DNA of 64,000 bases, taken from the NCBI GenBank assembly GCA_958510825.1, contig OY294050.1, positions 5,991,340 to 6,055,339 of the forward strand. The letters are read 5' to 3'. Both the position numbers and the translations under genes were made by a program. Position 1 is the stretch's first letter, and each line of letters begins with the position of its first letter. Below the pieces are notes generated by a model, which did not search any database, was not told the DNA's origin, and saw nothing but the letters and a program-made list of their open reading frames with translations. The DNA is from Brachypterus glaber. Taxonomy: Eukaryota > Arthropoda > Insecta > Coleoptera > Kateretidae. Below, piece after piece: positions 45,653 to 55,839 of the stretch.

Positions 45653-46927
45653 ACTATTTTAAATTCTTTTTCCAAAATTATGGAAAAAATTGTATTTAAA
45701 CAATTACGAGATTTTTTAGAAAACAATAACCTGATTACAGATTCACAACATGGTTTTCGCGAAAAGAAATCAACTGAATCGGCCTCATATCAGTTTTTAG
45801 ATTTTATTTACTCTGAGTTAGATAACAACAAGTATGTGGTAAGTATCCAGTTTGATTTAAACAAGACATTTGATACGGTACGACCTGATTTTCTGAGATC
45901 TAAACTTAGAAGTTTTAGGGTTCCTTCAAATATTTCAGACTGGGTATACTCATACATGTTGAATAGAAAACTTTTTATTAACTTAAACGGGAGAACAAGG
46001 TCAAACATATTTTTTTCTAAACTAGGAGTGCCCCAAGGATCAATATTAGGTCCACTTTTGTTTTTGATTTATATCAATGATCTACCAGAATATATTAAAC
46101 GTGCTTTTATTGTTATTTTCGCAGATGACACTACTATAATAATTTCTTGTTTATGTCCCCAAGAATTATATCATTTAATTTTGGATATTATTAGTGATTT
46201 TGAATCGTGGTGCCAGAGAAACAAACTTATACTTAACAAATCTAAAACAGTTGCTGTGAATTTCTTTAAGAGAAGATGTCTCCCACAAGAACTTAATATA
46301 CCTGACTTGGATCTAAGTTGTAAAACTAATTTCCTTGGTACCATATTTGACCAACAGCTAACTTTTAAAAATCACATTGACATGGTCTGTAAAAAGTTGA
46401 ATAGCGCGTATTTTGGTATTTTGCGTATGAAAGGTGATTTAAACGAACCAGCAATATTATCGATGTACTATGCTTTAGTTTATTCTCATCTTTCCTATAA
46501 TATTATCAGTTGGGGTGGTTCCACTGACATTAATAGAATAGTTGTAGCTCAAAAAAGGATACTAAGACTAATATTTAATTTGCCTTTTAGACATACCTGT
46601 AGAGAAGTTTTTAAAAACAAACGAATTTTAACTGTATTTAGTATTTATATTTTTAAATGTGTGTTATATGTAAAAAAGAATTATCTTGATTTTATAAGAA
46701 ATTCAGATATCCATAACTATAATACTAGAAATAGTAATAACTTACATATACCTCAACACAAGAACGCTTTTTACAAGAAATCTCCTTCATATTCCTGTAT
46801 ACGTTTTTATAATAATCTTCCTAGGGAACTTAAAAGTATTGAAAATTACAATTTATTTAAAAAATCAGTGAAAGATTATTTGATAGATAAGGTTTTTTAT
46901 TCTATTAATGAATATATTACATTTTAA
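45653..46927 (+). pseudogene. LINE reverse transcriptase, 5'-truncated but open
   Basis: The frame is open from 45653; the ATG at 45680 is internal, because the preceding codons read TILNSFSKI, matching the (P)ISILSxFSKIxEK segment of LINE reverse transcriptases. Then come SQHGFREKKSTESA (finger), QFDLNKTFDTV (motif A; Thr replaces the usual Ala), GVPQGSILGPLLFLIYINDL (motif B) and FADDTTI (motif C, catalytic Asp pair). A LGTIFDQQLTFKNHI block, a YNIISWGG block and a C-terminal RFYNNLPRELKSI tail follow. There are no stops or frameshifts. The endonuclease and ORF1 are absent through 5' truncation, so it is dead on arrival but young. The 3' UTR ends AAATAAATACATTACATTAC. CR1/jockey-like; exact clade not assigned. 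Confidence 0.92.
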
Positions 46928-47097
46928 TCTATTTGTACTTTACCTATCTTTGCATATTATTTATGTTACTATTTTTTGTATTTCTTGTTATTTGTTTATA
47001 ATTTATTTATTTTTTTGTTTAGTGTAAAATTAACATATATGTGTATATATCTATATTTTTGTGACTTGCCATATATACTCAATGTATCTTTTATGGT

Positions 47098-47130
47098 TAA
47101 ATAAATACATTACATTACATTACATTACAA
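47098..47130 (+). repeat. (ACATT)4 LINE tail
   Basis: A pentanucleotide tail immediately after AAATAAAT, comparable in position to the (TATTC)51 tail of the LINE at 14603 but unexpanded. Confidence 0.8.
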
Positions 47131-47409
47131 GCCGCTTGCGGCGAGTTTTCTTAAGTACTAGTGCTCTAAAAACGTGTTATGGAATAAGTGCTTTAATATA
47201 CTATTTGAATTCGGGATGAAAAAAACGTTGCAAACTTCAGCTTCATGAAAACTTTTAGTTGTCAGACTATCAGGCTATATTATAGTAACCAGGTATTAGG
47301 TAGATTCAAAATCCTTTGACAGAATCCAGCCACCTTGAAATGTGTTTTATTTTGTAGAGCTGTGTTATCAATTAGATACAACATAAATGCAAAAAATACA
47401 TGCTGATGC

Positions 47410-47835
47410 ATCACACGGAAAAAAAAATTATAGCTAGGAGCGCTATAACACACATACCAAGCAAATTATAATCGCTTATTATATAAATACAAGGCTTTCT
47501 CTTACAATTATGGCAGTCAGTGTAAAAATTTATATGAAATACTTTAATTGTTTAGTGAATAATAAAATATAACAAATAGTATGGCATTTATAGCTTAAAT
47601 AGATTTAATTATTGTCCGTGCTAATAATTTTTATAATATAATAAAATTTCTGTAAATTTATAATAGTGCCTGTAATAAATATAATCGTGTCTGTAATATA
47701 TATAATCGTTTCCAATTTATTTTTAACATTATTAGTTATTGTGTCCCTTATAATCTATAGCTTAAATCACTATAATTTGCCACTGTTACCAAATATCTTA
47801 TAATGTATAGAGCCCACTAATTTCTTTCCGTGCAC
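47410..47835. mobile_element. Inverted-repeat element with TATAATCG motif array
   Basis: CACGGAAAAAAAAATTATAG at the left faces TAATTTCTTTCCGTG at the right (about 47817-47832). Inside are many TATAAT words, several as TATAATCG (47469, 47681, 47704) or CTTATAATCTATAG. Same architecture as 58575-59079 with a different word. Confidence 0.6.
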
Positions 47836-47914
47836 CAGTATAAGTTATGAATTTACTGTAAGTCTAACTAGTCTAACTAATATTAAATAATAAATTAAAT
47901 TAAATATTAAATTA

Positions 47915-47990
47915 AATATTATTTAGTTACGGTAGCGTGTTAATTGAGATAAATGATATCTCAATTAACTTGCTACCGTAAGTAAATAAT
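47915..47990. repeat. Strong hairpin palindrome
   Basis: ATTATTTAGTTACGGTAGC and GTTAATTGAGATA are mirrored around AATGA with about two mismatches, arms about 34 bp. Very AT-rich outside the GGTAGC/GCTACC core. Confidence 0.88.
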
Positions 47991-47991
47991 A

Positions 47992-48635
47992 TAAATTATA
48001 ATATATTATATAATAAGTAGGTAATTAATTATAAATCTAGTCAATAAATCATCACTTTTTGTATAGAAACCAGCTGAACAGTTGCAAGCACCTTGTCAAA
48101 ACATCGGCACTAGGCACTAATTTGAAACGTTATGAAATAGGAAGTAGTTTGAATCGGCAACCATTAATACACCTGCGTGTTGCATAATTTATTAAAGTTT
48201 GAAAGTCTGTATCTCCAAAACTTTATATTCCAGCAAACTGTATTTTAAATTTTTTGTAGGGCTTAAAAAGTGCTTTTATTTGAAATATAATTTTTTTAAA
48301 TCGGTTTATAAATAAGTGAAATACGCCAAAAAACATTTTACTGCGTTAAACGCTAATATCCCGAAAACAATGTATTTTAGGAAAAAATAGTTTATAACAT
48401 TTTTTGAACAATTTAAAAAAATCTTTCATATTAGTACTAAATTAATAAAATACAATAATAATTAACTTAATTATAACCAAAAAACGCTAATAATAGGCGT
48501 TTTACCCCATTGTTACCCCCTTACACCCCAATTGTTTACCCCCAAAATCTAATTAGTTCTTCGAAATATGATAAGAAACAATATTCAAAAAACCGTTTGT
48601 CGATATCTTTTTTAGAAATGGAGTTAGAGAGTTCA
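47992..48635. other. Unannotated stretch
   Basis: No gene. ACATCGGCACTAGGCACTAA near 48104 resembles the hairpin word at 48760. Confidence 0.35.
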
Positions 48636-48636
48636 C

Positions 48637-48850
48637 ACCCAGACAGACAGACACAGACAGACAGAGGAATTTTTTTTTACTGATTTCAGGAAGGTCTAAA
48701 ACGTCGAGAAATATAAAAAAAACATGGTCGAAGATTTTGACTTTTTGGTGAAGATCTCAATACATCGGCACTCTTAGTAGTACTAAGTGCCGATGTAAAT
48801 ATGTACGAAAAGTTTTTTCCTACTGGTGCGAAAAATAAAATCTTCGAAGT
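48637..48850. repeat. (GACA)n tract and nested hairpin
   Basis: AGACAGACAGACACAGACAG at 48641-48664. Then TACATCGGCACTCTTAGTA against TACTAAGTGCCGATGTA (48761-48797), which lies inside a looser palindrome with TCGAAGATTTT/AAAATCTTCGA ends (48729, 48836). Confidence 0.75.
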
Positions 48851-49668
48851 TTGCTTGATTGATATATCAATCAATTAATTAATGTATATTAAAACTGAAG
48901 ATATTTGAACTCGAAAGTTTTTTTTTGTCAAAAACACAAATTTATTTATTAAGATATTACAACCGAATAAAAAATAGTGTATTATAGACGGACGAAAACT
49001 GCTTTATTCTAAGAACGTTTGTATTGTATTTGTATTTGTATTTAAAAAAAAAATAATATTTGATTTTAAATGTTGTCAGTCAACCAATCAACGTCGACTA
49101 TTTTACATTTAGCCTGTGCCGAAAAATTAAACTTTTAGTCAAGATTTATTAAAGAAAAAAGCCTTTTTTAGTTCAGTCGAACGATCATGTGAAAGGGCCT
49201 TACCTTGCGGTGATATGTGCACTCTCCGTTTTTCTTTTTCTAATCAAAAGTGGTTCGTTTGGAAAGCTGAAATCCAAGTTTGCACCCCTGTGCGATTTGT
49301 TCTTGCACAATTATGTGAAAAAACGCATTTTTTTTGTTTTTGGTTTGGACTTTTCTGGACTGCTTCTATTTGTCGCTCAACAAAAATTGAACATGATATT
49401 TGTTTGTTATTGAATTCTCTACAATTTATATTAATAACTTTTCTGTTTAAACAAATAGAAAAAAAATACAGAGCGTTAAAAGTTTGCAAATTTTTTTTTG
49501 TAGAATGGAAAACAATAATTTTATGAATATGATAACTATTTCATCAACTTAACTCTCTGTAACTTTTTATCTGATTTAATGTAGAAGAAAATGACTTGTA
49601 TACTGTGTTTAAATAATAAAAATCTAAGAAATTTTGTATTTCAGTATATATTTAGTTTTAAGATAGTT

Positions 49669-49709
49669 GCCTAACGCGTTTTCGAAAATTGCTTTTTCAT
49701 CATCAGGGC
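49669..49709 (-). ncRNA. Hammerhead-like motif with intact CUGAUGA core
   Basis: Minus strand, 5' to 3': GCC (49709-49707), CTGATGA (49706-49700), spacer T, stem II GAAAA/TTTTC (49698-49694, 49688-49684) with a 5-base loop, GAAA (49683-49680), ACGCGT (49679-49674, self-complementary), TA, then GGC (49671-49669) pairing with the initial GCC. All invariant core positions of a hammerhead are present. Stem III is too short to fold alone but is palindromic, as in dimeric minimal hammerheads known from Penelope-like elements. The extra base before stem II is non-canonical. Confidence 0.55.
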
Positions 49710-49997
49710 GATTGGCACTGAAATATCTTCACCTCCTATAATTGTGACTAAAAAGTGGTACTGACAAGTAAGTGTATATTTTTGGATTAACCTCAAAATA
49801 GCCCCCTTATTGATTTTGTTGATCCTAATTTAACCCTTATTTTTCAGTGCCAATCGCCCTGTTGACAATTTAATAAAGAACAAATATCATGTTCATTTTT
49901 TGTTGAACGACTAATAGAAGCCGGGTTACAGACCAAATACAAAAAAATACGTTTTGCACATAACTGTGCAAAAAAACCACACAGGGATGCAAATTTA

Positions 49998-50212
49998 ATA
50001 ATAATAATAATATGGGAAACATAAAGATTTATTAAGAACTAAAGAAAAAAGAAGAAAATTTAAAATTTAATGTCAGAAACATAATATTTAAAATTTTGGA
50101 TAATTTTGTATACTTAAATTAATGGGGAGTCCACAAGCTTAAAGCTTATTTGGGACTCCCCATGACTTTGTAATATTTTGCTTAATAAATAAATAAATTT
50201 TGATTTTGGCTT
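49998..50212 (+). mobile_element. 215-bp retroposon-like insertion with AATAAATAAATAAA tail
   Basis: It interrupts the right arm of the large inverted repeat. It ends GCTTAATAAATAAATAAA, is bounded by AAATTT at both junctions (a possible target duplication), and contains a hairpin ATGGGGAGTCC/GGACTCCCCAT (50121-50163). Plausibly a short 3' end of a LINE. Confidence 0.55.
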
Positions 50213-50258
50213 TCCAAACGAACCCCTTTTGAGTGTGCATTACAGCAAAGCGAGGGTC

Positions 50259-51060
50259 TGACCGCGTTTGAAATTTGTACAAAAGAGTTTCTTTTTGCAA
50301 AGAGTTCCTCAGAGTTCCTTCGGAGTTCCTCCGGAGTTCCTCCAGAGTTCCTTGGGAGTTCCTCCTGTGTTCATAAGAGTTCCTCTCTGGAAGGGATAAT
50401 TTTTGGCAAATAAGCCTTAGAAATTACCACTGTGCAAGCACTACTGCCAATAATAGGCTCCCTCAAAAAAAAGCTTTGTCCCTGAGGGTTTCAACCAAAC
50501 TTGGCGCCCCTACAAAAAAAGAAATTGTCGCCAAAAAAAAATACCTTCATAAAAAGAGCTTTGTCCCTGACGGTTTCTGCCAAACTTGGCGCCCCTTCAA
50601 ATAAAAAATAAAAAATGGAGCCCCCAACCCCCAATTTACCTTTAAGAAAAAAAAGCTTTGTCCCTGGCGGTTTCAACCAAACTTGGCGCCCCTGCATACC
50701 TGCATAAAAGAAGTTGGCGCCCAAAAAAAATACCTTCATAAAAAAAGCTTTGTCTCTGACGGTTACTACCAAACTTGGCGCCCCTTCAAGTAAAAAATGG
50801 CGCCCCCAATTTACCTCAAGAAAAAAACTAGTTTGAAAATAAAAACGTTAATCAGCTTAATAAATAATAATTGTTTCTGACCGCGTCTGAAATTTGTACA
50901 AAAAAGTTCCTTTCTGCAAAGAGTTCCTCGGAGTTCCTCCAGAGTTCCTCGGAGTTCCTCGGAGGTCCTCAGAGTTCCTCGGAGTTCCTCCTCCAGAGTT
51001 CCTCGGAGTTCCTCCAGAGTTCCTCCTGAGTTCCTTTGGCTTCTACAAAAGATTTCCTCG
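50259..51060. repeat. Compound minisatellite: GAGTTCCTC arrays around a dimeric repeat
   Basis: A head sequence GACCGCGT-TGAAATTTGTAC followed by GAGTTCCTCGGAGTTCCTCC-type 10-12-bp repeats occurs at 50259-50390 and again at 50879-51045. Between them, units starting GCTTTGTCCCTG lie at 50473, 50558, 50655 and 50747. These alternate so that the true period is a dimer of about 182-189 bp (AACCAAACTTGGCGCCCCTAC against CCAAACTTGGCGCCCCTTC). Open frames across it encode repetitive peptides only. Confidence 0.85.
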
Positions 51061-51109
51061 CGGTCAGCCCCTCGCAGAAAAGTCAAACTACCGTTCGACT
51101 GGACTATTT

Positions 51110-52700
51110 AGATACAATTGAATAAAAAAAATGTGTTATTTATTTATATTTTCCTCTATTTAACTATTATTAGTAGTAATCTGTGCTTTTAAATAATAAC
51201 TATCTAAAGTAAATATAAATGTTATAAATATTATTTTGATTACAGTATTTTAATATTATGTAATGGTATACATTAAACAAGGTAGGAAATTGCTGGAAAA
51301 TTATATATTATTAAGGAAAATCTTCTTATAAACAAGGCAGGTAATGTAATAGGCAAATAGTCGGATATTGCGTTTTTTGTGTAATACAATTTCCTTTATT
51401 ATTAATAACGCTTTTCTTATAAAAGAAATTTTAGACAATATTAGTTTTCTATAAACCGAGTAGTTAAGAAAAAGTTTAAGAATTAAAAATCACAAACTTA
51501 TTTAGGACGCCTGATTTTTTTTTGTAAATATTCGTTCTTATTTAAGAGAGGGACAAGGCGTACAGACATCAGATCATATATACATAGATATGGCATTAAT
51601 GTTGATTTGTTTTATGTCGAACATATACAAAGCCTATTGTAAACAAACCACTATAGCGGTGAGGTTGCGAGGAGGTGAAGTATAACATATTTGTTAACAA
51701 ATCACTATAGCGGTGGGTGATGACTAGAAGCGGGAAGGTGAAATCTACCTGGATATAGCAATGAAAACATTTCGGTTTGACGTGGACTCAAGGCTCATCT
51801 AGGAGGGGATATATGATCTAATGTACAGACAGTTCAGTTTTTTAGGATATGTTTTTCGTTAGAAATGTATTCTCGTTGTTTGAGTAGGGGGGGGGCTACC
51901 TGCGAAAAAACCCACGTAAACCAACGATTAAAAAAAAGGTAGGTTGTGTTCACATACATGTCATTCCGTTTATTTTACCAAAAAGATTCCAAATGGGTAA
52001 GAAACATTGGACAAAGACTAGCACAAAGAAAAATATCTTAAAAAAAAAGATAACTTGTGAAAATTGGTCAACAAGGTCGGCAGATGACAAAATTAAACTC
52101 CTTTGAAATAAGGTTTTATCGGGGAATGCTCAATATAAAATGATCAGAGTTACAAACGAGAGCGTGTTAGAGGAAAATACATGAGAGCTCCCATGTAAGC
52201 TAGCTTACTTAGAGATATTTTGTGCAGCGAGGAGCTAGAAGTTACAAGAAATTTAAACAGGCCTAGAATGGAATACTGCTTACAAATAATAAATTTTGAG
52301 AGAGAATAAAGAATTGGCTATGGATTGAATAGCATGTAGAGCTACCTCAAACTAATCTGAGGAGTAATAACTGAACGATGATATTTTTTCGTATAGAAAA
52401 AAATTATCATTCTTATAAAAATGAACTATTTATAGAAGGTTTATTTTTGGAAGGACTATTTTAATAACCCTTACTTTTAAAACTTTTTCTGTGTGTAGAA
52501 AATGCATCAAATTGGTTTAAATAAAGCTTGAATATTCAATACAGCAAAGTTGTAGGTACCTAATTAATGAAACTACCTGCATACTAGGTAAATTGTAAAC
52601 CGGAATCAATTTTCTAATTTTGTGCCGACAAAAGACCATGTTTAGAATGGCGCTCTAAATAATTTCAATTTATACATCTATAGAAACACTATAATGTATA
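51110..52700. other. Unannotated stretch
   Basis: No gene. GTAAACAAACCACTATAGCGGTG-like phrase is duplicated at 51640 and 51695 (TTAACAAATCACTATAGCGG). A G run lies at 51889 and a C run of about 13 at 52735-52747. Confidence 0.4.
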
Positions 52701-52942
52701 TACATTAGGGTGATTCTTAAAGAATATATTTTTACCCCCCCCCCCCTAAGAAAGCCAACAATTTCGCACAATTAGGCCATCAAGTAAGCCTTTAAAAAAA
52801 CTGAATTTTGACAGTTCTGTGCCCAAATAACTATTTTCCTGTCTAGATAGTATGTCTTGTGTTAAAATGTATATCTGTGATTTCTGTTTTAATTTTTATT
52901 TATTTATTATGTATATATTTAACAAAGAAAAACTCTATTAAC

Positions 52943-52983
52943 AAGCCCTGAGGAAGTAAATATATTTTACGAAACATCGGCAA
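52943..52983 (+). ncRNA. Hammerhead-like motif, solitary
   Basis: GCC (52945-52947), CTGAGGA (52948-52954, all core bases intact because position 7 is variable), spacer A, stem II GTAAA/TTTAC (52956-52960, 52966-52970), GAAA (52971-52974), CA, TC, GGC (52979-52981). Stem III is reduced to two non-palindromic bases, so activity is doubtful. Outside the GCC/GGC pair, AAC and GTT could extend stem I beyond an AA/AA loop. No inverted partner was found nearby. Confidence 0.4.
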
Positions 52984-53009
52984 GTTTAAAAAAGTAGTTT
53001 TTCTTTTAT

Positions 53010-54165
53010 TCTAAACTTTTTTTGTTCTTTGCATTTTTCTATAGGATGTACCGTTTGTCTTTTACACGCTTAAAAATAAGTTTTCTATCCTCTTTTTTTA
53101 AAGATAAATCCGAACCTGTTAACTTTGAGCTATCGACCTAAAATTTGGTACACACCATTTCCAAAAAATTGTAACAAATTAAAGGAGCATCCCAGAAAAT
53201 CAATGTTTTAAGGACCACCCCAATATACATACTGTGTGAACTGTACTTGATATTCATTAAAAGGTTATTGAACAAAGAGTAAACGCTGAAAGCTGTTTTA
53301 AATGAGCCTAACTTAATAACGCTTCGTACAAGAGCATAGTCATGAATGAATACAACTTTTAGCTACTAAGTAGAGCTTAAAATGTTTTTTTCTATTCAAA
53401 TTCTATTATAAGCTCATAATCACATGCATATTGCGTGTGCTTAAAATATGTTTTTTCTTGGTTTGCCAGCAGGACAAACGAACATTGTATTTCAGTAAGT
53501 GCTTTTTTTACTCGGCTCTGCCTTGTAAAAAATAAGCACTCTCGTGCACTGAAAACTAGGTCCGCGTACATGGTGAGTAATATACTATTATTACAGTTTT
53601 TCAACCTTTTTTACAAAAAAATATCAAAATTTACCCAAATATATATTTTTGTCTTTCTTTTTTGCAAAACACACTCAGGTAGAAAAAATAGTATAAAATA
53701 TACATTTTGTTATACTATTGGCGTACTTGTTCACTTAACTTGGACGCGTGCTCCAAAACCTTCTATAATCTAGTATTTTTCTCTTTACAGAGGCAAAATA
53801 ACATTATACCATAATTGTAAACGTTTAAAAATTAATACAATAATAGTATACAAGTATTACTAAAACTAAGTTTGGACTTTTTAACTAAGTTATATATAGA
53901 AACAACATTGAACGCATTTTTTTTCCTAAATTGGATTGAATTTGTTTGAAACTTTTATACTTTTATTATTAGTGACCCTATTTTCTGTAATAAAGCTATT
54001 GTAGTTTAATTCTATGGCATTTTCCGGCATTTTCCGGGTTTAATTTATATAACAATTTGAAAATTGGAAAATTAGTTTATACAACATTGCGATAAAATTA
54101 ATTATTCAAAATATATTTTGTTTAAATGACACAATATGCATTAAACATTACCACGTAATATATTA
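53010..54165. other. Mostly unannotated; dispersed repeat at 53490-53595
   Basis: AGTGCTTTTTTTACTCGG faces GTAAAAAATAAGCACT, followed by GTGCACTGAAAA and GTAATATACTATT. Related sequences are at 1402-1500, 23690 and 34478-34530. No gene was identified in the remainder. Confidence 0.45.
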
Positions 54166-54170
54166 TTATA

Positions 54171-54489
54171 TTTATTATTCCATCAATCTATTTTCTAATC
54201 ATCGTACAGAGTGATATTGGTAGACTGACAGTTTCGGGCTGCTGGCTACCATTCAAAGTCTCCAGATTAGGAAAGGTATGAGTAGTTGTCTACATCTAGA
54301 AATAGATGGCGCACAAGTCTACATCAATCTAATGGCTATATTCCTTTTGCGATTAAAGTCTAAAAACGTTTTCTTAATCAGCGTGCAGAGTTGACTCTTG
54401 GTACTGAAGAGGGCCAGCAGCCCGAAACTGTCAGTCTACCAATATCACTCTGTACGATGATTAGAAAATAGATTGATGGAATAATAAAT
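54171..54489. mobile_element. Penelope-like palindrome carrying a hammerhead-like unit
   Basis: The arms 54171-54249 and 54411-54489 are near-identical inverted copies: TTATTCCATCAATCTATTTT, CTAATCATCGTACAGAG, ATATTGGTAGACTGACAG, TTTCGGGCTGCTGG with complements. The 160-bp loop is not symmetrical. The right side has a complete hammerhead-like core; the left counterpart is missing exactly CTGAAGAGG. Layout as in 41706-42000. Confidence 0.7.
54382..54450 (+). ncRNA. Hammerhead ribozyme-like unit, best copy in the window
   Basis: Inner stem I TTGGTA/TACCAA (54398-54403, 54437-54442), CTGAAGA core (54404-54410), stem II GGGC/GCCC (54411-54414, 54420-54423) with loop CAGCA, GAAA (54424-54427), stem III segment CTGTCAG (54428-54434, self-complementary except the centre), then UC (54435-54436) giving a GUC cleavage site after 54436. 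Stem I extends after an internal loop as GTGCAGAGT/ACTCTGTAC (54382-54390, 54447-54455) with one G-U pair. Every invariant core position is present and there is no spacer before stem II. Type I minimal hammerheads with such short stem III are thought to act as dimers. Activity is predicted, not shown. Confidence 0.65.
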
Positions 54490-54494
54490 TAATA

Positions 54495-55635
54495 TTTTTA
54501 TAATTTTGTTTAAAATTAAAAATTTCTGTCCTTATATTATTATATACTGTAAAACATAATTTTAGAATTTTTGTAAGCAATTTTGTAACAAATAATCTAA
54601 AACTATTACATAAAACTGATGCGGGAACAATGGAAAATGATTCTTCGAGAATCTCCATCGAAATTAGTTTGAGGAAATTACGGGCTTTTTTTAAATTGCA
54701 GGTATAATGTTTTTAGAACAAGTGTCAATGTTTAGAGTGAGGAATCATGTCTTTGATAAAATAAGATTTTACAATAATTTAAAATTTTGGCGAAGGCGTT
54801 AGGCGTGCTGTATACAATTACTATTATTAAATCTAACTGTTACTATAACACATGTAACTGTTATGTAACTGTTACTGCATTATATGCTGTTATTTTATAT
54901 ACAAAATTGTACTTATTTATTTAAATTATTATGTATATAGTCAAACTTTATGTTAAAATGTTTTTAGATGTGTATACGTTGACAAATGAGAAACTTTGAA
55001 TTTAAATTTGTCCGAAAACAACCGAAAATTACTGTCGAAACGTCACAATTTGAAGAAAATAAGTTTTTTAATTTAATACCCCCCGATACCCCCAAAAACC
55101 TAACCTAAAAAAGGTAATATTTTTATATATATATATTTTTTCTAAAAAAAATTCTCTCCCCTAAAAAAACAGCTAACCTGCAAAAAAAACAAGGAAAGCC
55201 AGGGTTTAATAATAAGTTAGGTTAAGTTACACATAAATAGATGCAATGTAATTATGTATGTACGATTAGTTACTACGTAGAAAAAAGCACTATTATGTTG
55301 TTTTTTGCAGGAAAGGGAATTTTGTTAAAAGGCTGTGAATTATTTCACAAAATCTGTTCGCCAGATGTTAATTTATTGACTATTTAATCTCCTGCTTTTA
55401 ACAATCACATATGCACGAATTAAAAATGTTTTAACGCCCTTAAATTATTGTACCAGTTCATTTAAACGCTCTAAATATTTCAAAAAGTAAATAATTATGT
55501 CGATTAATTTTATGCTAAAACCTTTTTATTCGTATAAAACATTTTTAAAATAGAAAAATCTTTAACTAAATTGAATTTGAGAAAAAAAGTTATACCCCGA
55601 TTGGGATTCGAAAAAACGAAAAAGTCCAAGACCTT
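54495..55635. other. Unannotated stretch
   Basis: No gene. TTAGGCGTGC and TTTGGCGAAGGCG near 54790 echo the 8246 hairpin. C-runs and AT dinucleotide repeats lie at 55075-55140. Confidence 0.35.
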
Positions 55636-55639
55636 TCCG

Positions 55640-55810
55640 GTTAGCACACTAACCTTCCAGGAAGGTTGCTGAAACATCGGTCATATTCCATAGTTTCAGG
55701 AACATTGCATATAGCACGTTACTTTCCTTTAAGCTATTTGGAAAGTTAAAATGTCCGCTGTGTGTTACGTTCCAGGAAGATAACAATGTCATCTTCCTTT
55801 CTGGGACTTG
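55640..55810. repeat. Array of TTCCAGGAA-like words
   Basis: AACCTTCCAGGAAGGTT at 55657 is a perfect palindrome. Variants follow: TTTCAGGAAC, CTTTCCTTTAAG, TTTGGAAAG, GTTCCAGGAAGA, CTTCCTTTCTGGGAC. CATATAGCACG at 55708 resembles the terminus of 62713-63097. The element ends were not resolved. Confidence 0.45.
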
Positions 55811-55839
55811 GTTTTTGATATAGAATAACCCTGCATCAT

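Larger units (their letters stand above)
45543..47247. mobile_element. Foldback element split by a LINE insertion
   Basis: The left arm 45543-45651 and right arm 47131-47247 are inverted copies: GATGAAGCTGAAGTTTGCAA, ATTCAAATAGTATATTAAAG, ACGTTTTTAG-GCAC-AGTAC and AGAAAAC with their complements. Removing the LINE (45652-47130) would leave a palindrome of about 225 bp. ACAA lies at both LINE junctions, possibly a short target duplication. Confidence 0.8.
49150..50250. mobile_element. Large inverted-repeat element, right arm interrupted
   Basis: The left arm (about 49230-49410) has AAAAGTGGTTCGTTTGGAAA, TTTGCACCCCTGTG, TTGCACAATTATGTG, CTTCTATTTGTCGCTCAAC and GAACATGATATTTG. The right arm (about 49870-50245) carries the same blocks in reverse complement. 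The right arm is split by a 215-bp insertion at 49998-50212. The loop (49415-49865) holds a hammerhead-like motif on the minus strand and an inverted pair around CAGTGCCAATCGCCCTG (49707, 49845). No protein domain recognised. Confidence 0.75.

Noticed and set aside
48885..48925. CTGAAGA with downstream CGAAAG
   Set aside because: No complementary stem II arms.
50491..51121. Several overlapping frames of 75-93 codons
   Set aside because: All are translations of the nested minisatellites on opposite strands; peptides are purely repetitive.
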